Shown here: in pieces, positions 1-5,097 of the stretch
Layout: each line of letters starts with the position of its first letter
Position numbering within the stretch: the stretch's first letter is position 1
Source of the DNA: Clostridiales bacterium
GTDB lineage: Bacteria > Bacillota > Clostridia > Oscillospirales > Oscillospiraceae
Direction of reading: 5' to 3'
NCBI GenBank assembly: GCA_029098065.1
Contig: JAQXNP010000110.1
Span: 1-5,097 of the forward strand
DNA length: 5,097 bases
Notes under the pieces: model-generated
Seen by the model: the letters and a program-made list of their open reading frames with translations, nothing else
Database searches by the model: none
Told to the model about the DNA's origin: nothing
Position numbers and translations under genes: made by a program

Positions 1-1320
1 TGCACCGGCATGCCCGGCACCCTGCCGGTGATGAACAAGGCGGTGATGGCCTACGCCGTCAAGGCCGGTCTGGCCCTCAACTGCCACATCACCCGCTACT
101 GCAAGTTCGACCGGAAAAACTACTTCTATCCCGACCTGCCCAAAGCCTATCAGATCTCCCAGCTCTACCTCCCCATTGTCCGGGACGGCAAAGTGCCCAT
201 CAAAACCGAGAGCGGGCTGGAAAAGACCATCCGGATCCACGAGCTCCATATGGAGGAGGACGCCGGCAAGCTGGTCCACGATCCCTGGATCGACGAGACC
301 CGGTGCGACTACAACCGCTGCGGCGTACCCCTCATTGAGATCGTCACTGAGCCGGATTTCCGCTCCGCCGAGGAGGTCGTCGCCTACCTGGAGAAGCTGA
401 AGTCCACCCTCCAGTATCTGGGGGTATCTGACTGCAAGATGCAGGAGGGTTCCCTGCGCTGCGACGTGAACCTGTCCGTCCGCCCCGCCGGGTCCGACGA
501 GCTGGGCACCCGGACCGAGATGAAGAACATCAACTCCTTCAAGGCCATCACCAAGGCCATCGCCTATGAGGCCCGCCGCCAGATCGAGCTCATCGAGGAG
601 GGCAAGCGGGTGGTGCAGGAGACCCGCCGGTGGGATGAGAACAAGGACGCCACCTTCGCCATGCGCTCCAAGGAGAACGCCCAGGACTACCGCTACTTCC
701 CCGAGCCGGACATTCCTCCCCTGGAGATCTCGGAGGAATACCTGGACCGCCTGCGTTCCGAGCTGCCTGAAATGGCGGAGGCCAAAATGGCCCGGTATCA
801 GTCCGAGTACGGTCTGCCGGTGTACGACACCCAGATGATCACCGGTCAGAAGGCCCTGGCCGATTTCTTTGAGGAGACAGTGGCCCTTGGGGCCGACCCC
901 AAGCAGTGCGCCAACTGGATCATGGGCTCCGTCATGGGCCAGCTCTCCGCCAAGGGGCTGGAGGCCAAGGACATGCGCCTCTCCCCCAACACCCTGGCCC
1001 GGCTCATCCAGCTGGTCAGGGAGGGCAAGCTCAACCGCAACACCGCCGTCAAGGTCTTTGAGGCCGTCTTTGACAACGACGGCGATGTGGACGAATATGT
1101 GAAGGCCCACGGCCTGGAACAGGTCAACGACATGGGGCTGGTCACCGCCACGGTGGAGGCCGTCTTTGCCGCCAATCCCAAGTCCATCGAGGATTTCAAG
1201 GCCGGCAAAGAGAAGGCCTTCGGCTTCCTAGTGGGACAGGTCATGCGCCAGCTGAAGGGCAAGGCCGATCCCAAAGCCGTCAATCAGGCGGTGCGGGAAA
1301 GCCTGGACAGACTGAAATGA
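1..1320 (+). CDS. gatB: Aspartyl/glutamyl-tRNA amidotransferase subunit B, 5' truncated by window edge
   Basis: GatB is the subunit of cytoplasmic GatCAB that phosphorylates the misacylated Glu-tRNA(Gln) (or Asp-tRNA(Asn)), so that ammonia released by GatA can convert it to Gln-tRNA or Asn-tRNA. The frame is open from base 1, so the gene began upstream; an ATG at base 10 lies inside the conserved CTGMPGTLPV segment and is not the start. About 439 residues are present. Compared with GatB proteins of about 475-480 residues, roughly 40 are missing, including the N-terminal Glu and His that help bind Mg2+. Visible signatures (numbered from base 1) are KFDRKNYFYPDLPKAYQISQ at 35-54, HMEEDAGK at 83-90, PLIEIVTEPD at 110-119, the EGSLRCDVN segment, YRYFPEPDIPPL, and a C-terminal YqeY-type tRNA-binding domain from about 290 to the end with GFLVGQVM. 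E86 and E113 match conserved Mg2+-ligand glutamates. Cys residues at 1, 28 and 34 fit the Cys-rich subset of GatB proteins, some of which bind zinc. Nothing appears broken. Genes for gatC and gatA probably lie upstream, outside the window. Confidence 0.98.
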   Translation, partial: CTGMPGTLPVMNKAVMAYAVKAGLALNCHITRYCKFDRKNYFYPDLPKAYQISQLYLPIVRDGKVPIKTESGLEKTIRIHELHMEEDAGKLVHDPWIDETRCDYNRCGVPLIEIVTEPDFRSAEEVVAYLEKLKSTLQYLGVSDCKMQEGSLRCDVNLSVRPAGSDELGTRTEMKNINSFKAITKAIAYEARRQIELIEEGKRVVQETRRWDENKDATFAMRSKENAQDYRYFPEPDIPPLEISEEYLDRLRSELPEMAEAKMARYQSEYGLPVYDTQMITGQKALADFFEETVALGADPKQCANWIMGSVMGQLSAKGLEAKDMRLSPNTLARLIQLVREGKLNRNTAVKVFEAVFDNDGDVDEYVKAHGLEQVNDMGLVTATVEAVFAANPKSIEDFKAGKEKAFGFLVGQVMRQLKGKADPKAVNQAVRESLDRLK

Positions 1321-1321
1321 G

Positions 1322-1356
1322 AAACACCCCGGCAGAAGTTCTGCCGGGGTGTTTTT
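1322..1356 (+). terminator. Rho-independent terminator of gatB
   Basis: A perfect inverted repeat starts two bases after the gatB stop. Bases 1324-1335 (ACACCCCGGCAG) pair with 1341-1352 (CTGCCGGGGTGT) around a 5-base AAGTT loop, and two further A-T pairs extend the stem at its base. The right arm runs directly into five T residues (1352-1356). The GC-rich 12-14 bp stem followed by a T tract is the classic intrinsic terminator form. It ends the gat transcript and separates it from the metallophosphatase gene. The A-rich left flank (1322-1324) gives only a weak reverse-direction terminator. Confidence 0.95.
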
Positions 1357-1372
1357 ATGCTGCAAAGAAACC

Positions 1373-1401
1373 GTGAAAAATGGGAAGAAATGTGTTATGA
1401 T
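1373..1401 (+). promoter_or_regulatory. Sigma-A type promoter with extended -10 for the metallophosphatase gene
   Basis: The -10 hexamer TATGAT (1396-1401) matches 5 of 6 consensus bases and is preceded by TG at 1393-1394, one base upstream, making an extended -10. Seventeen bases further upstream is GTGAAA (1373-1378), a 4 of 6 match to TTGACA. The site lies in the only A/T-rich part of the gap between the gatB terminator and the next start codon. A transcript would begin near 1408, leaving a leader of about 25 bases with no room for a riboswitch. A ribosome binding site, AGGAGG at 1419-1424, follows, 7 bases before the ATG. No operator-like palindrome was seen. The call is from sequence only. 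Confidence 0.72.
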
Positions 1402-1431
1402 AGTCTTACAGCAGATTGAGGAGGAAACGCT

Positions 1432-3351
1432 ATGAATCGTTGCCGCCGGCTGGCCCCTCTGGTTTTGGGCCTGCTTTTCTCTCTGGAGATTCTTCCTGCC
1501 GGGGCCATGGCTGCCGCTTCAGTGAAAACCCCGGATCCCCTGACCATTCTCTTCACCCATGACACCCACGACCATTTTCTGCCCGCCTCTGACGGGAACA
1601 GCGGAGAATATGGCGGCTACACCCGGCTGGCCACTCTTTTGGAGGAACAGAGGGAAATCGCCGCCAACTCCTCCTATGGTGAAAACGGTTTGCCGGTGGT
1701 TACCCTGGATGCCGGAGACTTTTCCATGGGCTCTCTGTTTCAGACCATCTACACCACCGACGCCCCGGAGCTGCGGGCACTGGGCGCTATGGGCTATGAT
1801 GTGACCACTCTGGGCAATCATGAGTTCGACTACCGGCAGCAGGGATTGGCGGATATGCTCCATGCCGCAAAGGACAGCGGGGACCTCCTCCCCGCCATCG
1901 TCCAGGCCAACTATACCTCTCCCAAGGATCCGGCCGGCTCCGCCGCCCTGACAGAGGCCTTTGAAAATTATCCTGTCACCGATTATGTGATTCTGGAGCG
2001 GCCCGGCTATTCCGGGATTTGGAATGAAAACACCCTGCGGATCGCCGTATTCGGAGTCATGGGCGTGGACTCCGACGAATGCGCCCCCATGTCGGGCATG
2101 GTGTTTGAGCCCATCGCCGATGCCGCCAGGCGGGTGGTGGCCGAGATCCAGGAAAAGGAGCACCCGGACTATATCATCTGCCTGTCCCACTCCGGCACAG
2201 AGGACGGCAAAGGGGAGGACTATGAGTTGGCCAAGGCGGTGGACGGCATCGACGTCATCATCTCGGGCCACACCCACACCGCCCTCGCCCAACCCATTCA
2301 GGTCAATGACACTCTCATCGTCTCCTGCGGTGAATATACGCAGAATCTGGGCGTGCTTACCATCGGCCGCAGCGGAGGGAATGGAGCTGTGGAGCTGCTG
2401 GACTATCAGCTCATTCCCATCGATGGGTCTATTCCGAACGACCCGGATATGACGGCTCTGGCTGAACGGTTTAAAACAAAGGTAAATGAAAACTATCTCT
2501 CTGGCTATGGTTTGGATTATGACAAGGTTTTGACCCTTTCCCAGACTGACTTCACCATATCCCAGACCGGAGCGCTCATCGGCCAGGCCTATATCGACAC
2601 GGTAAAGGCAATAGAAGGAAGCGACTATGAGCCCATCGCCTTTGCCGTGGCTCCCGACGGAGTTATCCGCGGTTGCATCCGAAAGGGGGTCGTCACCACA
2701 GCTCAGGCTTTCGATATCCTCTCCCTGGGCTCCGGGGCGGACGGAACTCCTGCCTATCCGCTGCTGTCGGTCTATCTCACCGGCCGTGATTTGAAGAATG
2801 TCTTTGAGGTGGATGCCTCCATCTCTTCCCTTATGCCGGCGGCCACCCTGTACGGTGCGGGCGCCCTCTGGAGTTATAACCCCCACCGGATGTTTCTTGA
2901 CCGGGTCACCGACTGCCGCCTGATCGGGACAGCACCGGACGGCATTGATACGTACACCTATATTGATAACAATCAGCTCTATCGGGTGGTGGCCGACCTC
3001 TATACCGGCCAGATGCTGGGTGCCGTGGAGGACAAAAGCTTTGGCCTGTTGACCGTCACTCCCAGAGACAGCGCGGGAGAGGAAATCACCAATCTGGAAA
3101 GCTGCATCCTCCACGATGACAGCGGCGCTGAGGTAAAGGCCTGGTATGCCCTGGCCTCCTATCTGGAACAGCAGGAGGAGCTGAACCAGCCTCTCCCCGC
3201 CTGCAAGGCGGAGCTGGCCAGCTGGAATCCCGTCCGTCTGCTCATCCCTATGGGAGCTCCTACTGCCATCCTGTTGGCAGTGCTGGTTCTGGCCGCCGTT
3301 TTGATCGCACTTCTGGTCCGGCGGATCAGGAAAAAGCACCGTCCGGCCTGA
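1432..3351 (+). CDS. Exported, membrane-anchored metallophosphoesterase / 5'-nucleotidase-like protein
   Basis: This 639-residue protein belongs to the calcineurin-like 5'-nucleotidase / UshA family, whose members hydrolyse nucleotides, UDP-sugars or cyclic nucleotides outside the cell. The start is fixed by AGGAGG 7 bases upstream and by the signal peptide beginning at residue 1: basic N-terminus, hydrophobic core at about 7-21, and a likely cut after A27 (AMA). The catalytic domain (about 36-330) has all the dinuclear-metal motifs: D44-T-H46, DAGD at 93-96, GNHE at 128-131, H253 in LSHSG, and GHTH at 279-282. The C-terminal nucleotidase domain spans about 365-560, but where many relatives have NxGGIR it has APDGVIRG (407-414), and it has LGSGADGTPAYPL in the Pf-N region (432-444). 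A transmembrane helix at about 606-629 and a basic tail (RRIRKK) anchor it in the membrane with the enzyme outside. It has its own promoter and stands alone. Third-position G+C is lower than in gatB; bases 2461-2520 are only 35% G+C. Exact substrate unknown. The family is secure, the activity inferred. Confidence 0.93.
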   Translation: MNRCRRLAPLVLGLLFSLEILPAGAMAAASVKTPDPLTILFTHDTHDHFLPASDGNSGEYGGYTRLATLLEEQREIAANSSYGENGLPVVTLDAGDFSMGSLFQTIYTTDAPELRALGAMGYDVTTLGNHEFDYRQQGLADMLHAAKDSGDLLPAIVQANYTSPKDPAGSAALTEAFENYPVTDYVILERPGYSGIWNENTLRIAVFGVMGVDSDECAPMSGMVFEPIADAARRVVAEIQEKEHPDYIICLSHSGTEDGKGEDYELAKAVDGIDVIISGHTHTALAQPIQVNDTLIVSCGEYTQNLGVLTIGRSGGNGAVELLDYQLIPIDGSIPNDPDMTALAERFKTKVNENYLSGYGLDYDKVLTLSQTDFTISQTGALIGQAYIDTVKAIEGSDYEPIAFAVAPDGVIRGCIRKGVVTTAQAFDILSLGSGADGTPAYPLLSVYLTGRDLKNVFEVDASISSLMPAATLYGAGALWSYNPHRMFLDRVTDCRLIGTAPDGIDTYTYIDNNQLYRVVADLYTGQMLGAVEDKSFGLLTVTPRDSAGEEITNLESCILHDDSGAEVKAWYALASYLEQQEELNQPLPACKAELASWNPVRLLIPMGAPTAILLAVLVLAAVLIALLVRRIRKKHRPA

Positions 3352-3355
3352 TTTT
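3325..3355 (+). terminator. Weak candidate hairpin at the end of the metallophosphatase gene
   Basis: ATCAGG (3325-3330) and CCTGAT (3347-3352) form a perfect 6 bp stem around a 16-base loop. The stem overlaps the TGA stop (3349-3351) and runs into four T residues (3352-3355). Two G-T pairs could extend it. The short, half A/T stem and large loop make this far weaker than the gatB terminator, so it may only attenuate transcription or be chance. If it does not work, the downstream aldolase cluster could be read through from the promoter near 1400. Confidence 0.2.
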
Positions 3356-3404
3356 CCACCACTTTCCTTTTTAATCTCTCTATCAAACAATTTCCTATCC
3401 TACC
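3352..3404 (+). other. G-free, pyrimidine-rich leader before the aldolase cluster
   Basis: These 53 bases contain no G on the + strand (by count 23 T, 18 C, 12 A). They fill almost the whole gap between the metallophosphatase stop and the aldolase ribosome binding site. An RNA of this composition cannot form internal G-C pairs and should be largely unstructured. C-rich, G-poor RNA is the known preference of Rho, and open leaders also favour ribosome loading, so either role is possible. I found no convincing -35/-10 pair here; TATCAA at 3381 and TATCCT at 3396 each match 4 of 6 but lack a partner at proper spacing. Confidence 0.4.
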
Positions 3405-3415
3405 GGAGGTGTACC

Positions 3416-4072
3416 ATGGACGAAAAATTGCGACAGGAACTTTGTGAGATCTGCCATCTGCTCTATGACCGGGGCTATGTGGTGAGCAATGACGGCAATG
3501 TCTCCGCCCGGACCGGGCGGGGCACTGTGCTGATCACCCCCTCTGGCGTGGGCAAAGGCCGGATGACCCCTGACATGCTGGTGGAGACCGATCTGGAGGG
3601 GCACATTCTCTCCGGCGACCGGAATCCATCCTCGGAGAGCAAAATGCACTGGATGGTCTATCGGGAGCGGCCCGATGTGATGGCTGTGGTACACGCCCAC
3701 CCCCCCATGGCCACCGCCTTCGCCATCTGCCGCAAGCCCCTCACAAAGCGTTATCTGGCGGAGATGGTCATCGGTCTGGGCGAGGTGCCGGTGACCGAAT
3801 TCGCCATGCTCTCCACCGACGAGGTGCCCAATTCCGTCAAGCCCTTTGTAGCCGACCACTCCGCCGTGCTGCTGGCCAATCACGGGGCGCTGACCTGGGG
3901 CCCCTCTCTTCTCTCCGCCTTTGACCGGATGGAGACGGTGGAGCAGACCGCCAGGATCTATTCCTATGTGGAACAGCTGGGCGGCGGTGTGGAAATGACC
4001 GCGGAACAGGCCGCCGTTCTTCGGTCCATGACGGGCTTCTATCAAAAACTGGCCCAGAAACGGGAAGGTTGA
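3416..4072 (+). CDS. Class II aldolase/adducin family protein (L-fuculose-phosphate aldolase type)
   Basis: This 218-residue cytoplasmic protein is close in length to E. coli FucA (215). Family members are zinc-dependent and cleave, or in some branches epimerise or decarboxylate, short phosphorylated ketoses; FucA splits L-fuculose 1-phosphate into dihydroxyacetone phosphate and L-lactaldehyde. The active-site residues align with FucA at an offset of one: phosphate-loop NDGNVSAR at 25-32, TPSG at 41-44, SSE at 72-74 with catalytic E74, zinc ligands H93 and H95 in VHAHPP, and H156 in LANHG. All are present, so the protein looks active. GGAGGT (3405-3410), 5 bases before the ATG, sets the start. 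It is the first gene of a tight + strand cluster: the Cupin_5 gene begins one base after its stop, then a KduD-like dehydrogenase, which points to sugar or sugar-acid breakdown. Alternatives within the family include a ribulose-phosphate epimerase (AraD) or a tetronate-phosphate decarboxylase (OtnC); the FucA-like SSE motif favours an aldolase. The substrate is not decidable from sequence. Confidence 0.93.
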   Translation: MDEKLRQELCEICHLLYDRGYVVSNDGNVSARTGRGTVLITPSGVGKGRMTPDMLVETDLEGHILSGDRNPSSESKMHWMVYRERPDVMAVVHAHPPMATAFAICRKPLTKRYLAEMVIGLGEVPVTEFAMLSTDEVPNSVKPFVADHSAVLLANHGALTWGPSLLSAFDRMETVEQTARIYSYVEQLGGGVEMTAEQAAVLRSMTGFYQKLAQKREG

Positions 4073-4073
4073 T

Positions 4074-4508
4074 ATGGAATATACCGCGGATGAGATCATC
4101 GCCGCCCTGGGGCTGGTTCCCCTGGCCGACGAGGGGGGCTGGCACCAGTGCATGTGGCGCTCCGCCGACGACGCCACGGCCAGCTACATTTATTACCTGC
4201 TGAAAAAGGGGGAGCGCTCCCGCTGGCATAAGCTCTATACCTCAAATGAGGTGTGGACCTGGTGTGCCGGCGGCAGTCTTGAGATGACCCTGGGGGGCGC
4301 GGGGGAGGTCCCGGTCCCCGGAGAAAAGATCCTGTTCGGACCCCGGATAGGGGTAGACAGCGGCTTTTCCTCCGTTGCCCCCGCCGGGCTGTGGCAGACC
4401 ACCCATGTGGTGAATGGAGAGTTCGCCCTGGTGACCTGCGTGGTCTCCCCCGCCTTCCGGGCGGAGGACTGTTATCTCCCCCACCCTCCCATCGAAGATC
4501 TGATGTAA
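4074..4508 (+). CDS. Cupin_5 (DUF985) family protein, function unknown
   Basis: This 144-residue, single-domain protein matches the small beta-barrel Cupin_5 / DUF985 family in length and order of motifs: an N-terminal helix DEIIAALGL (6-14), EGG at 20-22, YIYYLLKKGERSRWH at 38-52, NEVWTWCAGGSLEM at 58-71, APAGLWQ at 102-108, and a closing ALVTCVVSPAF (118-128). H52 and E59 are the visible candidate metal or ligand contacts. Where many relatives, from memory, have EIWH followed by an aromatic residue, this protein has EVWTWC, so one expected His is absent. No signal peptide or membrane segment is seen, so it should be cytoplasmic. The ATG comes one base after the aldolase stop and has only a modest ribosome site (AAGG, 4065-4068), which suggests translational coupling to the aldolase. 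The SDR gene starts 15 bases after its stop. Cupin folds often serve as sugar isomerases, epimerases or ligand binders; an accessory sugar step is inference from context only. Confidence 0.88.
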   Translation: MEYTADEIIAALGLVPLADEGGWHQCMWRSADDATASYIYYLLKKGERSRWHKLYTSNEVWTWCAGGSLEMTLGGAGEVPVPGEKILFGPRIGVDSGFSSVAPAGLWQTTHVVNGEFALVTCVVSPAFRAEDCYLPHPPIEDLM

Positions 4509-4523
4509 AGGAGGATCACTTCT

Positions 4524-5097
4524 ATGGATTTCTCTCTGAACGGAAAGACAGCTGTGGTCACCGGCGTCAGCCGGGGTCTGGGGCAGGCTATGACCCTCGC
4601 GCTGGCCCAGGCCGGGGCGGATATCGTGGGCGTGGGCTATCACGGCATGGGTTCCACCAGGGCGCAGGTGGAGCAGTTGGGCCGGAAAGCCGTTGAGATC
4701 ACTCATGACCTCGGAAACAGTGACAGCGCGCCCGAGCTGGCCCGCCAGTGCATCGACGCTTTCGGCCGGGTGGACATTCTGGTCAACAACGCGGGCATCA
4801 TCCGTCTGGGCCCGGCCGAGGACTGTTCCGCCCGGGACTATGACGCGGTGATGGAGGTCAATCTCCGTTCCCTCTTCCTGCTCACCCGGGACATCGCCAA
4901 ACAGATGATCGCCCTGGGGGGTGGAAAGATCATCAACATCTGCTCTGTCCAGTCCTGCCGGGGCGGATCAGGGGACGCCGCCTATGTGGCCAGCAAGCAC
5001 GCCGTCCACGGCCTCACCCGCGCCTGGGCCAACGAGTGGGGCAAATACCACATCAATGTCAACGCCATCGCGCCGGGCTACATGATCACGGACAACA
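4524..5097 (+). CDS. kduD: KduD-like short-chain dehydrogenase, 3' truncated by window edge
   Basis: The protein is an NAD(P)-dependent classical SDR; 191 of an expected 250 or so residues are in the window and the frame is open to the edge. The Rossmann motif TGVSRGLG lies at 13-20, NNAG at 88-91, and the catalytic tetrad is N113, S141, Y154, K158 (YVASK at 154-158), followed by INVNAIAPGYM at 177-187. The stretches LALAQAGADIVG (25-36), GGKIINI (133-139) and NEWGK (170-174) resemble KduD, which interconverts 2-dehydro-3-deoxy-D-gluconate and its 2,5-diketo form in pectin/uronate breakdown, and 2-deoxy-D-gluconate 3-dehydrogenase. The symbol is by resemblance; related gluconate 5-dehydrogenases are the main alternative. 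AAAGGAGG (4507-4514) overlaps the end of the cupin stop codon and ends 9 bases before the ATG, a strong site. It is the third gene of the aldolase/cupin cluster, which continues past the window. Residues after N191, including the C-terminal substrate loop, cannot be seen. Confidence 0.9.
   Translation, partial: MDFSLNGKTAVVTGVSRGLGQAMTLALAQAGADIVGVGYHGMGSTRAQVEQLGRKAVEITHDLGNSDSAPELARQCIDAFGRVDILVNNAGIIRLGPAEDCSARDYDAVMEVNLRSLFLLTRDIAKQMIALGGGKIINICSVQSCRGGSGDAAYVASKHAVHGLTRAWANEWGKYHINVNAIAPGYMITDN

Noticed and set aside
10..12. ATG at base 10 as the start of gatB
   Set aside because: The codons before it (Cys-Thr-Gly) continue the conserved GatB sequence, and the protein is about 40 residues short at the N-terminus, so the true start is upstream of the window.
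846..1283. A 145-codon open frame on the - strand opposite the end of gatB
   Set aside because: The gatB reading is unmistakable across the same bases, and the reverse frame gives a Ser/Leu-rich translation with no family resemblance.
1519..3390. A 623-codon open frame on the - strand, opposite the metallophosphatase gene
   Set aside because: It is in exact codon register with the sense gene, so it stays open only because the sense frame avoids TTA, CTA and TCA codons; its stop is the complement of the TCA for Ser30. Its translation has no recognisable motif, while the sense protein has a complete catalytic set, signal peptide and membrane anchor.
3381..3401. TATCAA and TATCCT as -10 boxes for the aldolase cluster
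   Set aside because: Each matches only 4 of 6 bases, no acceptable -35 lies at 16-18 bases, and TATCCT almost abuts the ribosome binding site.
3395..4177. A 260-codon open frame on the - strand opposite the aldolase
   Set aside because: It shares the same register effect with the aldolase codons. The translation is low in structure-like pattern and rich in Gly, His and Pro, and the sense strand encodes a clear aldolase with all its active-site residues.
4287..4322. G-rich run with C-rich complement inside the cupin gene as a quadruplex or hairpin
   Set aside because: There are only two long G runs on the + strand followed by C runs. The possible hairpin is what Gly/Pro-rich codons in this G+C range would produce by chance, and the reading frame accounts for it.
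4391..4696. A 101-codon + strand open frame bridging the cupin and dehydrogenase genes
   Set aside because: It is out of frame with two well-supported proteins, and its Arg/Gly-rich translation is typical of a shifted reading of G+C-rich coding DNA.

Overview
The window is an ordinary chromosomal stretch of a fairly G+C-rich anaerobic Firmicute, most likely a gut clostridium of the Oscillospiraceae type (Flavonifractor / Intestinimonas / Oscillibacter-like). This placement is inferred from the clostridial-type GatB, strong AGGAGG ribosome binding sites, a preference for C or G at third codon positions, and a Gram-positive style surface metallophosphatase. It rests on protein resemblance and composition only. 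All five recognisable genes are on the + strand, and none of the gaps between genes exceeds about 110 bases.

Region 1 (1-1356): the 3' nine-tenths of gatB, the B subunit of the tRNA-dependent amidotransferase that makes Gln-tRNA(Gln) and/or Asn-tRNA(Asn). It is cut at its 5' end by the window edge and closes with a textbook intrinsic terminator.

Region 2 (1373-3351): a separate transcription unit with its own extended -10 promoter. It encodes an exported, C-terminally membrane-anchored metallophosphoesterase / 5'-nucleotidase-like protein. The N-terminal metal site is intact, but the C-terminal substrate domain departs from the classic 5'-nucleotidase signatures.

Region 3 (3352-5097): after a 53-base leader with no G on the + strand comes a tight cluster: a class II (zinc) aldolase of the fuculose-phosphate aldolase type, a Cupin_5 (DUF985) protein starting one base after the aldolase stop, and a KduD-like short-chain dehydrogenase starting 15 bases after the cupin and running off the window. 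The spacing argues for one co-transcribed, translationally coupled carbohydrate or sugar-acid catabolic module. A dehydrogenase would act on a hexulosonate or related keto-sugar, an aldolase would split a ketose phosphate, and the cupin has an undetermined accessory role. The substrate cannot be read from the sequence.

No tRNA, rRNA, CRISPR array, insertion sequence, riboswitch or phage feature was seen. The least explained item is the aldolase / Cupin_5 / dehydrogenase cluster. Nothing in the window amounts to a clearly new system.
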